NCBI GenBank assembly: GCA_905221605.1
Contig: CAJNDS010002658.1
Coordinates: 248,001 to 312,000 of the forward strand
Direction of reading: 5' to 3'
DNA length: 64,000 nt
Origin: Symbiodinium natans
Lineage: Eukaryota; Sar; Dinophyceae; Suessiales; Symbiodiniaceae
Shown: piece by piece, positions 29,591-40,619 of the stretch
Layout: each line of letters starts with the position of its first letter
How positions within the stretch are numbered: position 1 is the first letter of the stretch
Position numbers and translations under genes: made by a program
Notes under the pieces: generated by a model
The model's input: the letters and a program-made list of their open reading frames with translations, nothing else
Databases searched by the model: none
What the model was told of the DNA's origin: nothing

Positions 29591-31479
29591 ATGGTGCATC
29601 TGGTCTCGGAGCGTCCACGGGAGTCATTGGTGCCAATTCTGCTGCAGCACTGCGCTGGCCGCAAGGGGAAGGTGAAGACGAGTATCGCAAAGAACTCCTT
29701 TTGGCGCATTGCCTTCCCTCTCTACTATGTTCTACTGAGCATGACCTGCAACCTGCTCTTCCTGGTGGGTTCTTTTTTGTTCCTTCCGATCAAAGAGAGG
29801 GAGTTGACGGTTTCGTTTACTTTCGTTGTGGAGGGGGTGGACGTGCGCGAGGTCATGTCATCGAACATTTCGCTATTTCAGCAGCTGGAGCAGAACTTTA
29901 CCGGGTTGCTCGCGTCCGACGAGAGAGGGCGCATTAAGCCCCACCACTCAAAGATGCAGTGGAGAAAGACAACTTCCTGCAGCTTGGACGATGCAATGCT
30001 GTTTGATGTCAACATCTATCCGCGGGATGGTTACAGCGCTAGCGCCCTGGAGCGGTCCCTGCCCCCGGTGGCATCCATCAAGGACGCCCTGAATGGGAGC
30101 CTCACTGCCATTGGCATCGACCGGCTTGCCTCCGAGGAGTTCGAGGTGAACGTTCTTAGCCGGCCCCGGCTTGTAGAAACGGCCGTCGCGCAGAAGTGGG
30201 CCGTGGACTTGGGCTGCAACCTCTTCATCATCGGCAGCGCCCTGTTGGCCTTCATCTCTGGTATGGACATCTTCGAAGACGTGCTGCTTTGCGGCGCCTC
30301 GGCAAAGGTCCGACTGGAACCTTGGAAGCTGCCTTTTTGGGTTTTAGGGGCATCTTCCAACAATATGGGGACCCGAAGCCCAACAAGCTACCCCTTTTTT
30401 TGCGAAGGTCCCCCAAGTTGCTTTGGGGGTCTCTGGGCTAGAGGCCTTTCTGAAGGCATCTGCTGCAAGGATGGTGCAGGCTTCAGACGAGTGGGTGGAT
30501 CGCTGCGACACCGGTTCTAGAATTGTTGATGAAAGTCTTCTTCGGCAGGGAGCTAGTTCTTTTCGGACCCGAAAACATCCCTAAACCCGAACCATCTTCA
30601 TGACGTTGCGCCCAAAAGATCCCCACGAGCCGCCCCAGTGCACCCCCCGGAATGGCAGGGCTGAAGTTGCCCGGCACGTCGACGTCGACTTCGTCTTCTC
30701 TGCGGTCGAATCCAAGCACCTACGAATTTCTTGGGAGCGATGCTGAGGCGGCGGCGGACTCAGACTTTCACGTCATGGTGGGGCCAAGAGCAGAGAAGCT
30801 ACTGTATCTGGCTGGTGGCTTGGTGTTCTTGGTGGGGACATTTTACTTTCAACACCCGCAGATGCTCAGCCACCGGCTTCCCTCCGAAGTCTTGGCAGAA
30901 GAGGACGTCTTGTTTGCAGCCATCTGGATGTTCATCATCGGCTCCATCATCTTTGTATTTGCCACCTTCCTGAACGCGCTGACGCTGAATGCCTCCGGCC
31001 GCACCTTCATCCACTGGTCGGTTGCAACTTGCGGAATCTACGAGTTGGGTGGCATCTTGTTTGTGATGGGCTCCGTGTGCTTCATGCCAAATCAAGGCTG
31101 CAAGGAGGGCATGGAGATCCTGGGCGCATGGTGCTTCATCCTGGGAGCCGCGTGCTATGTCCTGGGGGACTTCATCGATTTCATGAAGACCAGTGCGTTG
31201 ATCTTCTTGCGGCTGAGGCAGGAGGAGGCGGCACGTCGCATCGAGCGAGCGATGACGGCGTTTCTCTTCCGCCGGCGGCTGGAGCAAGCTGGGAAGCTCT
31301 GTAGCAATCCTTCGCAGTCCCCTCCCACACTGTCACGAAACCTCTCCCGCGTTCGCAGTGGCAACGTTGCCCAGGCTGGACTGGTGACAACCTTCAGGCA
31401 AGCAATGCTTCAAAGGACGATCATACAGGCCTTGCAGTTGAGGGACGCGCCGACGCCGGACTTCCGATGTGAAGTTTGA
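29591..31479 (+). CDS. Multi-pass membrane protein, YrhK-like
   Basis: At least two exons. The first (about 29591-30310) has a hydrophobic segment YYVLLSMTCNLLFLVGSFLFL, a roughly 130-residue luminal-type region with N-x-S/T sites, then LGCNLFIIGSALLAFISG. The second (about 30652-31479) has four further helices: LLYLAGGLVFLVGTFYF, IWMFIIGSIIFVFATFL, ELGGILFVMGSVCFM and AWCFILGAACYVLGDFIDF, followed by a basic cytosolic tail with RLRQEEAARRIERAM. The repeated 'GS..F' helix pairs resemble YrhK-domain membrane proteins of algae and bacteria, whose function is unknown. The true start and the exon joint (30310-30650) are uncertain. Confidence 0.6.
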
Positions 31480-32817
31480 AGTCTCAAGGGACTCAAGGCC
31501 GCCAATGGGCTGTTCGTCCCAGCACTTATTCAGATCATGGCAGCGCTTGGTAGCTTGTTTCATCTCGAGAGCCCTTAAAGAGGCAGGTTGTCGCGCCAAA
31601 GAGTGCCTACAGGTAGAGCTACCAGAGCTACCTTTCTTGGGGCACCATGTCCCGAGGGTCGCTTGAACAAAGGGACGTGTTACTCAGGTCTTGAAGAGGT
31701 CCAGGGAGTGGTGGTGTCGGCCGGGTGTGCTTCTTTCTCTGGCTTCACAGGGTCCTTTGCCAAGGCTTTGGGTAGCAGGACATCTGAGGGAGCAAAGCTG
31801 GAAAGGTCCTTGACGAACCATGGCTTTCGGGGGCCCCTCCATGCTCGTCAGCCCAACAGCGCCCCCTGGAGTCTCCAAGCCAAGCCAACTCCAGGAGCCC
31901 GACATGCGCTCCTTGCCTGCCGTGGCCTGGCTGCACTGAGGTCCCCCATCCTCGGAAGAGTCGCAGCCATGCGAAGCTTCAAGAGTGTTTTCCGGAGCCC
32001 GAGAGTTTCGAGTGGAATGCCCGGAAGAGAAACGGAAGAAGGCTAGCCCCCATGAAAGCCTCTCGAAGTTCTCAGAGGAGGAGCAGGGCGGCCCTCCCTC
32101 AGCTCCTATGCCTGCAAGACGTCCCTGTCCATGGCCGCTTGGAGACCGTGGATCTTAGGCATTCGGGGGGTAGGCTTCGGGGTTTTGGGGGGAGTCTTGC
32201 AGGGAGGGTAAGGGACATTATTAAAGTTTTGCTGGTTTGATCCCTAATTGAGGTCAAGAAGCTTCTGGCCTTGCACAGCTCAGCTTATTCGGCCGTGCTT
32301 ACGCCCTACCACGACAACGGCCTTTTTGCCAATGTCCTCCAGGCATGCCCAGTGGACCAAAGCTGACTGGTTTATTTTGAGTCCGACTGCCACGCAGGTG
32401 TGTGACGCACTCTTGCTGGCAAGATCAGGCAGGCCTTGCACAAAGCAGCATAAAAGCTTAGCAAAGTGCTGCAGATCCGGACTGAGTGACGCCACAGCTG
32501 CTACGTCACTTGGGGGAGACCTGTGCCATGGAATTGAGCACTGCTGTTCAGATTACACTTCTGCCAGATCAAGTCCTTCTGAGAGCCGAAAGGAGTGCCC
32601 GTCCTCGTGGACTGGAAGCGGAAAGGATCCGAAGGCCGGGGCCCTCACCCCTGGAAGAGCCGTGCAACAGCCGAAGCTTCCAGACATGTCACAAACCCAA
32701 AACCACGCGCGCCCAACTACGGCTAGAGGCCTCTGAGACCCCAAGCCCAGGGTGGGTGCGGTTTAGGGTTTAGGGTTTAGGGTTTATAGGGTTTAGGAGT
32801 TCGAGGTTTTTCAAAGG
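31480..32817. other. Unassigned, possibly small exons
   Basis: At about 32248-32340 a + frame reads VKKLLALHSSAYSAVLTPYH and then DNGLFANVL, which looks coding. At 32528-32590 MELSTAVQITLLPDQV is a second candidate. Both could be 5' exons of the downstream glycosyltransferase. A TTTAGGG tract lies at 32760-32797. Confidence 0.35.
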
Positions 32818-34416
32818 AAGTGCTGGGGCGACACCGAGGCCACTTCCAGTATGGGCCCGAGGGCTTTGACCTCTTCGAGCACCTCTTCGAAGCCAGCGGC
32901 CGCTGTCGCTCTTTGCCTGGATTTTCCACGGCATGGTTGTCTGTGGGCTCCCCTAAACCCTGAACCCTAACCCGAAAGCCTAAACCCTAAACCCTAAACC
33001 CTAAACCCGAAGAGCCCAAAGCCCGAAGCCCTTTAAGCCCTGAGCCCCAAAAGATGCTGGAACTGCAAAGCGTGCTGCCCAGGCTCTGCCGCCAATGGCT
33101 CGGGCTCGGACAGCCTAAGCATGCCGAAGCCTCAGCATTGCAAGCAACAAGTATTGGCAGAGTGCGAGAATCTCCACAGCTTTTTCACCGAAAGTCTCAT
33201 GCAATGTGTGGGCCAACCACTGAGAAAGAAGAGTGCATGAAAAAAAGGAGATGCTCTTTCGCTGAGGCCTGGGCGCATCAACTGCCTCTTCATGAACATG
33301 CTGCGCGGTTACTTCTGGTCTCTGCCTGACGATACCCTGAAAGAGCTCCGCCTGCGGTATGCAGCAGCCATTCGTTACTTGAGCAGCACAAGTCCGGATG
33401 TTGCGATTGGGGGGGCATCATTGTAGACGACAGTCGCTCAGTCGCCTGAGCTGATGTAGGTGTTCTTCAGCCAGCCCAGCATGTTCAGCGGAAGTTGGAC
33501 GAGCAATGTGCCGGTTGGAGCGAGGAGGACATCGTGATGGCTCAGCTTCCACTTTCGGGATCTCCTGCGGCTCATGACTGCATGTTGCCTGGCAGGATGC
33601 CTGCATTGTGGGCGTGCACAAAAGGCTGGCTTGCTCAGAGATGGTTGCCTGCCAGCTGTCGCAGCGAGCGCCCTCTTGCACGGAGTTTATCGCCAAAGCA
33701 CGCAAGATACTTTCCGCGAGTACCAAACAACGAAAACTGGTCTGTTTGGCCACGGATGACATGAAGGCCACGTGGTTCTGTGGCGACCAGGGAACACCTA
33801 ACAGTCAAGTAGATTGCTCTAGCCACTCGTTCTGACATGCATGAGACATTTCTTGGAAAGATGCAGGCCGTGGAGGATTTCGAGAACGCATTCCCGCCAG
33901 ATGGTGATGTGAAGCTGTGCTGCCGCGGTGGAGTGAAGCGCTCATCGGGCGGTGTTCGTGAAGATGGCATCGACAACGAGGCCCTGCCGGAAACAGAAGA
34001 ACCAACAGCTGCCGATGCACGTCGGAGTTCGATCTGTCTAGATTGTGGAGTTTGTACGAGTTTGGGTAGCCTACATGTTGTACAGCCATCATGCTTGGAT
34101 GGTGGCAGCTTTGCCTTTGCGGCTGGCTCTTCTGAAGGTGCACAGGAGCCCTTGTGCTGAAGCTGACGCGGAAGACGCGCTCATCGATGCTCTGTCCCTG
34201 TCCAGATGCCAGCATCTGGTTTGCGTTGACTCGAACTTGGCGATCTACGTCGCGCTGCTGAATCCTGAAATCCAGCTCCATGCGCTCAGCAGCGTTCTTC
34301 CCGAGGCTGACGACAACCCACGCACCCCGAAGATTAGACTCGAGATGAACCTGAACGATGTCAGTGGGCTGTACCTTGATTTTTTTACCAACCTCTTCGG
34401 GGCCCTGGCTCTCTAA
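32818..34416 (+). CDS. Fucosyltransferase-like glycosyltransferase (putative)
   Basis: Several + strand exons: about 32820-32930 (GHFQYGPEGFDLFEHLFEAS), 33265-33420 (INCLFMNMLRGYFWSLPDDT), about 33475-33550 (RKLDEQCAGWSEEDIVMAQL), about 33650-33770 (FIAKARKILSAS and LVCLATDD), 33826-34010 (RSDMHETFLGKMQAVEDFE), and 34150-34400 (EDALIDALSLSRCQHLVCVD then SNLAIYVALLNPEI). The pattern 'LATDD' followed by 'ALIDALSLSRC..LV..SNLA' is typical of the nucleotide-sugar-binding half of fucosyltransferases related to NodZ/FUT8 and O-fucosyltransferases. The acceptor and compartment are unknown, and no signal peptide is located. CCCTAAA repeats lie in the intron at 32953-33008. Confidence 0.5.
32953..33008 (+). 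repeat. CCCTAAA telomeric tract
   Basis: About seven heptamers, some degenerate, between two putative glycosyltransferase exons. Confidence 0.9.
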
Positions 34417-36720
34417 GTCCTAGATTTCGGCGGCAGCTCATGACCTCCCTCGTGTACTTCAGCCTAAGCCCCCGAAGACTGAAACGAGCCTAAACCAACA
34501 ACCCCAAACCTCAACAAAAATCTTCTTCATTGACATGCCTGCCTTGGGATGTTCCCCCTCATACTAGCTGTCCTTAATAGGGATTCCGGTACACGGGCTG
34601 TTAGAACAAGGGGGAACCTGCCAAGCCCCCTTAAAGCTGCTCCTCTCAGGGTTGGGAGGAGGCGGCTGAGATGCCGGAGGAGCCCGTGCACGCCTCCTAC
34701 GAGGTGGTCTTTGCGCCCATGGTCTTCATTCGCAAGGCTGGGAGGGGAGTTAGGGTTGAGGGTTGAGGGTTGAGGGTTTTTAGGGCCCCAAAGGGCCTGA
34801 GGAGGGTTTTTGGACGGTTTAGGGCCTAAGGCTGAGGGTTCTTCCTCTTCCTTCCTGGCCTTGCAGCGTTCAGTGCTTCCGCTCTTTAAACCCCAAAGAC
34901 GACCAGGGCGATCCTCCTTGCAAGGCTTCATGCAGGTGAAGGAGGTGAAGCAAGGTCCACGGCATGTTCCAATTCTTATCTTACTCGTATCGGGGCTATG
35001 GGTTAGCCGCGATGGCAGGAGTGCATCAGAATTTTTGGGCAACCCACTGAGCCATACTCCCCAAACCGCAACGAGCGCTGGAAGCCGGAAGCCCCCTAAG
35101 GATCTCGAGAGTCCGAAGCCCCCCCCGATGGTGTTATTCTCCCACCAAGAGGGGTTTAGGGTGAAGTTGGCCCACCCTCCCTTACCTTGCGCTTCCTTTG
35201 GGGTTGCAGGCGTGGGGTAAGGGCACAGGCACCGTTCGTCTGATGCTCCTTCGGATTCTTCCGATTGTCAAGTGGTTCCATACTTGAAGCCCCCAGCCAA
35301 CAACCCCATGCAACTCCACACAGCTCGAAGCCCCAAACCCCCAAAACCCAATATCCCCTAGCCATTCCGGCAACCACTTGCCAGGGTCCAAGCACGGCGA
35401 CGGAGCTGCTGGGGGCTGCTCGGCACATCTCGGCACGAAGCCCCGAACCATCCTGAGCCCCAAAAACTCCTATCAAATCATTAAATGAGTGCGGGCCCTG
35501 GAGAACCCACCCCAAAAACTCCTAAATCAGTGACGGCCCTGGAGAGCCCGAGGCTCGAAAGTCTGGCGAGATCGTCCATTGCACGGGTCGCGGCTTCGAT
35601 GGCTGGGTCGAGCTGGAGGGAGGCGAGCGTGGGGTCTGGACGTTAGGGCTAGGCTGTATGGCGTGTGGGCAGTGTGCTGTCTCCTCATGCAGCTCAGAAG
35701 GGCAGTGGCGCAGCATAGCCGCTACATAGCTGCTGTTAAGAAGAAAATGCTTCCCTACCAGAAGAAAAACATACACGTTAGTCGCTGCTGTCCTCGTAAT
35801 GTCTGCGACGTCTGTCCTTGCCTGGCCTGTAAGCTGGCATGGTTTGTGTTGCGGGAGGCGGTTGGATGCTGGTTGATGGCGCCCGTGGCGGCAAGCAGTC
35901 ACTTGGCCTGTCCAGGTTGTCTATTTGTTAGGAGCTTCGACGTCTGATGAACTCCACAAGGAATGCAGCAGCTGGCCTACTGCTGAAGCCCACCGGGCAG
36001 ATCCTATCAGTACCGCGGAGCGACCGCGTCGTGAAACATGCAGCAAGTGCTGAGCAAGTGCTGAATACTGTGCACTGCAAGTCTGCTGCTGGTCGGCTAG
36101 ATGTGCTGACATCAGCGGATGGCGCGGAAACCCAGTATGTGCCCGGCAGGCCTTCGAGAAGCGTGACTTCGACAGGGCCTTGTCAGCCGGGGGACCCGAA
36201 ACTCGTGAAACAAGGTGAAGGATGTGAAAAGGATGTGAAAAAAACGAGATCCGGAACGAAGTCTCGCCCAGATGCGCAGATACCATCTGCTGAGAGTGCG
36301 CCCGCGCAGAGGCCTGGCAGTCAGCGGCCCAAGCAGCCCAACAGGCTGGCGCCGCATTGCTCAGCCTGCAGCAAGGTGGAGCAAGGTGGCTGTACCTGCG
36401 ACCTACAGCAAGCTGGGGCGGGCTGCGCCTGGTCCAAGGCTCACGACGTATGGATTGGACTGATGTGCGAGGCTGCTTCCTGGTCTTGGGAGATTGTGTC
36501 TCACAAGGCCCTCAAAAGCATGTTTGCCGATGTCAGGTGTCCTCTTTGCAGCAAAAGTGTGGGAAACCCGAGTCGTCGGAGGCCGGGCCCGGTCAACATC
36601 GTCACACCATTTTACACCACGTGAAAGACGGTTTGTTCCCACGTGCAGTGGGCGCATTTCAGTGGAAGTCACAAGAGCAAGCGTATGCCAGCGTCCTCTC
36701 GTGGAGCGTGCGGCTTGAGC
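34417..36720. other. No confidently identified gene
   Basis: Candidate exons without known motifs: 34672-34740 (PEEPVHASYEVVFAPMVFIR) and 34868-34935 (VQCFRSLNPKDDQGDPPC). A 225-codon open frame at 35947-36624 begins with ATG but shows no domain. A degenerate TTGAGGG tract lies at 34747-34778. Confidence 0.35.
34543..34622. repeat. Imperfect terminal-inverted-repeat element
   Basis: Left end CTTGGGATGTTCCCCCT, right end AGGGGGAACCTGCCAAG. It shares its left end and an ATACTAGCT motif with the element at 39885-39950. Confidence 0.6.
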
Positions 36721-36728
36721 AGTTTGCT

Positions 36729-37242
36729 TGCTGCAGGCCACAGCGACAGCGGTGCTCGCAGAGGCGCCAATGGAGCCTTTGAGAGCAACTCAAGTGGGGA
36801 AAAGCGGCAAAGCTCATCGTGCCGGGGGGCAGAGGTGCCCCGCAGCTGCCGTGCGCGGCTGCTGCGTGGCCTTGCGAGGGAAACGCTTGGGGACCTGCCG
36901 GGAGCCAGGCGCAGCCGTGCGATGCCGAGAATACTTTAACCTCCCCCCCCAAAGCATTTCTCCACACTCAGCCATCCTGATGCTCCTCTGCATGGTTTTG
37001 TGGCAGGCAGGACTTCGCGTGCGCGGCAGCAGAAAACTTCATGGACCTGCACGCGCAGGACGCGCTGCAACCATCGTCAGGCGTAGACTCAGAGGCACAG
37101 ATGGGATCACGTCTTGCGAGAGTAGGGTTGAGGGTTTAGGGTTCTCCAGAGTGGCCAGGATGCATTGGCTCGCGTTGAGCAGCGGCTGAGCGAGGAGAAA
37201 GAAAGTTCGAGTGTTGAGCATGATTGTGGTCATGATGAGTAA
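36729..37242 (+). CDS. Possible 3' exons of an unidentified gene
   Basis: About 36729-36830 (ATAVLAEAPMEPLRATQ), about 37012-37128 (QDFACAAAENFMDLHAQDAL) and 37157-37242 (QDALARVEQRLSEEKESSS, then a stop at 37240) look coding in the + direction. The last two are separated by a few dozen bases containing GTTGAGGGTTTAGGG. No family is recognised. Confidence 0.3.
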
Positions 37243-37271
37243 CTGGAATCTATTACTAGGACTAGTACGCG

Positions 37272-37406
37272 TCTTCGTCGTCGTGGTGGTGGTGGTGGTG
37301 GTGGTGGTGGCGATAAGTGGTAGTGGTAGTGGCAGTGGCAGTGGTAGTGGCAGTGGCAGTGGCAGTGGCAGTGGTCGTCGACGACCGCCGCAGCCGCCGC
37401 CACCCT

Positions 37407-37437
<31 letters not shown>

Positions 37438-37660
37438 TGTAGAAGGAGGAGGAGGAGCGGCAGCAGGAGGAGGAGTAGTAGGAGTAGGAGTAGGAGTAGG
37501 AGTAGTAGCAGTAGCAGTAGCAGTAGCAGTAGCAGTAGCAGTAGCAGTAGCAGTAGCAGTAGCAGCAGCCGCAGTAGCAGTCGTAGCAGTCGTAGCAGTC
37601 GTAGCAGTCGTCGCAGTAGGAGTAGCAGTAGTAGCAGTAGTAAGGTCATGAATTGCTGTG
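37272..37660. repeat. Compound trinucleotide/hexanucleotide microsatellite
   Basis: Successive blocks: GTG, AGTGGC, GTC, AGG, AGTAGG and AGTAGC. Almost all six frames stay open through it, so the 140-220-codon frames here are artefacts. Confidence 0.95.
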
Positions 37661-37699
37661 GCACGTTCCCGCCGCCGTCCATGCATCATGACCAAGATT

Positions 37700-39170
37700 T
37701 TTGCAGAATCCCAGGAAAGTCAATGATTTCCGTATCTCAAGTCCAAGCCGTTCTCAGAGCATCGGCTTCGAGAAAGATGCTAAACCAGGTGTAGGGCCAA
37801 CGGAAGTTTCCATGCAACAGCAGCTTTGAACATTGAGTGTACTTGCGAATAGCTTGCCTTGTCCGTGATGGCAAGGCGCACCAAGTTGTAATTTCTATCC
37901 ACCGTCCGGACCGCGGGTGAGGGAGTGTTCGTGAGGTCGGAGTCCACATTGGACTTAGAAGACCTGGCACCGCGCACAGTTACCTTCAAATCGATCATAC
38001 ATCCCCTTTGTCCCACAGAGACTACGTGAACATGGCTTCGAAGGCAAGTCGCTACGACACCCAAGTCTTGCGCGAGTACTTGCTGGAACAGGAGGTGCCA
38101 AGCTTGCAGCTGCCTTGCAGAGACTGCCTTCAAAGCTATGCTTTCAAAAGACTAATATGAGAAAATATGGTAGTATAAGACTATACGATAATATGCTAAT
38201 AAAGTAATATAGCAAATATGTCAATGTACTAATCAACAAATCCTGGCAGGAAGGCAGTACGAGGCAGCGTCAGGGCGAGGTGAGCTGCAAGCCAAGGGGA
38301 AACGTTTGCTTTTGCTTTCGGAGAGCTGCACACGGATTCCGCCTCTAGGATGCGGAGCAAGCGACTCTGCCCGACGTGTACGATCTCAGACAGCGCTGTT
38401 TCCGAAGGTTCTTCTGCCACCCCAGTCACCAGCAAAGAATGTCCTGTGTGCGCAAGTCACAGGATCCGGGTATTGCTGGTGGCATCCTGTCTGTATTTAC
38501 GCAGGTTAGTTTCATTGGTGCTGCAGCATTGCTATGTGGGGGTGCTGAGGTGAATTTCATTGCGTACTGGTCCACCTTGAGCTACTGCGGGTACCCTCCT
38601 GGGTAGCCTTTCACACTTGCCTGGGTGTTGGAAGCACTGGTGTTTTCAGGTATTCCTACTACCTTCGGGTCGAGGAAATTGGCACGAAGGCGGCTTGAGA
38701 TGCTGTGAGCGCCTACGCCGTGCTACATAGGGAGCTGTCCCGTCCGAGCGAGAGTGTCGCTCTGCAGGCACTCCCGCCAATGGAAGTAGCCCTGGCTTGT
38801 GCCAGGGCCCCTTAGTTTTGCGCAATAGAAGGTATGCGCCTGAGATTACTTGGGCCTTTTGTCAGGTCTTCCTTCTGGGCACGCAGGCCACTTTGGAATT
38901 GGCCGCCACCTCCTTGGGCCTCTGCAAAAGACTGTTGGGACATGTTGGTGTATTTTGGTATACTATGCTCCGTGTTTCCGAGGCTGCCGTTTGCTTAACT
39001 CAGCCAGTTCGTCTGGGCGATGGCAGGAGGTCAGCACAGATCAACCGAGTGCCATTCTGCTCTCTGATTCTTTTCAGTGGCTTGCAGTAACACCTTCAGC
39101 AGCTGGGACGTTCTTGCGTGGCTCGCCGGTGCAGGGGGCCTTACAGAGCAGCCATGGTCATGTGGGGTGA
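37700..39170. other. No confident gene
   Basis: A + strand segment at about 38649-38690 (YSYYLRVEEIGTKAA) and another at 38870-39090 read like exons but match nothing I know. The stretch 38160-38225 is AT-rich. Confidence 0.35.
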
Positions 39171-39316
39171 AAACCCCCCATGTTGAACCCTCAACCCTAA
39201 ACCCTTCAAAGAATTTCCCCGATGTCTTACCGAGGCAGGAGCCCGTTGCTCGCTGCTGCTGGACGCACTCTGCCTGCCACTGATGAAGCGCGGGCGGCCT
39301 CCTCGGCTTACCCAAC

Positions 39317-39400
39317 CTGACTTAGGGTTGTAGGGTTTTAGGGTTGGTTAGGGTTTGAGGGTTTTAGGGTTTAGGGTTGAGGGTGTAGGGTTTAGGGTTT
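39317..39400 (+). repeat. TTTAGGG-type degenerate telomeric tract
   Basis: Mixed TTAGGGTTGTAGGG and TTTAGGG units. A three-unit C-strand tract precedes it at 39186-39207. Confidence 0.9.
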
Positions 39401-39695
39401 ATTTGTTTCTGGCCGGCTCCAGTGTGAACCAGTAGCCTCGTATCTCACCATCTTGTTTTAATTTAAGACCGGAGAGGAGAGGTTTGAGATGTGTGAGACA
39501 TTGATCCAGTTTGATAAAACAGAGAGCAAAAGCCTAAACTGAAAGCCCTGAACTCAGAATATTGTCCGACACTCGAGAAATTTCTACATTGAGCACGTCA
39601 GACCAACATGCTGTGTGTACCTGTTACTCGCACATCCATCGCACCCGACTTCCGAGAATCCCCAAGTGCATCACCCCAAGCTCCCTCTCCTAGAC

Positions 39696-39794
39696 CCTAG
39701 ACATCCCTAGACCCTAGACCCTAGACCCTAAACCCTAAACCCTAAACCCCAAACCCTAAACCCTAAACCCTAAACCCTAAACCCTAAACCCTAA
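39696..39794 (+). repeat. CCCTAGA/CCCTAAA telomeric tract
   Basis: Begins with CCCTAGA variants and passes into perfect CCCTAAA units. Confidence 0.95.
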
Positions 39795-39884
39795 CCATGA
39801 GCTCAAGGTCCAGTTTGCTGTTTCTGCTGTCGGTGCTGCCCCCGGCGCTGCAGACATTGTCAGAAGTCCTTGGTATGTTAAAAG

Positions 39885-39950
39885 TTGGGATGTTCCCCCC
39901 TTATACTAGCTAGTACCCAATACTATAATGTATAGGGGGGAACATCCCAA
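39885..39950. repeat. 66-bp element with perfect 16-bp inverted ends
   Basis: Left end TTGGGATGTTCCCCCC (39885-39900) is the exact reverse complement of the right end GGGGGGAACATCCCAA (39935-39950). Pairing continues a few bases inward (TATAC/GTATA). It looks like a miniature inverted-repeat element or a strong hairpin. Confidence 0.85.
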
Positions 39951-40619
39951 GTCTGAAGGACCGGCATCGACCATTCTGAGGCCAGTACCTTTGCTTTCGC
40001 AATCGGCGTCTTTGTCTTTGCCGTCCGGCTCCGGGGGGAGCATGGCTCTGTGCAAGATGGGCAGGGCGCAGCCACCCAGTGCCCGCTGGGTTTTCGGAGT
40101 GTTTTGAGGTTCAGCTGCGGCTCCTGTTTGGGATGTTCTGCAGCAGAGACCACTGCGCCTCCAGCTCGCTTGCTGACTTGCAGCTCCTGACAATCGTAGC
40201 CCCCAGTCAGATGTTTCCAGGCCCCCAAAAACCCCAGAGCTGCCATCCCCAGCGACCCGCGCCAGTCTCCTACGACAAGCCGGACCTCTTCTTCAAAGGG
40301 CGGGATACCAGCGGGCTGACTCTCAGCTGAGCATAAGAAACTCATGTGGCCCACCCTCCTGAAGTTTAGGGTCTACATTGGGCTGTTTGGAGCCTGTCCT
40401 GGCTCTGCCACCAGGTCAACGGCCAATATTCGGTAGGGACAGCAGAAGTACCCATGAAAAGTTCGCTGCAAGCTTGGTGCTGTGCTTGCATGGTGAGATG
40501 CTTCACGGCCACTCCTGCTCGTGAGCTTGCCCCACATCACGGTGGGTACATGGTGGGTTGCCATGCATGCCTTGCATCCACAGGTACTCCGATGCCTTGT
40601 CTTGTGTCAGGGGGGGATC

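Noticed and set aside
37039-37695. Open frames of 146-218 codons with Val, Leu or Thr runs
   Set aside because: Compound trinucleotide repeat; several frames on both strands are open at once.
38350-38470. CxxC pairs (CPTC ... CPVC) suggesting a zinc finger
   Set aside because: The frame is short, lies among unrelated stop-interrupted sequence and shows no other zinc-finger feature.
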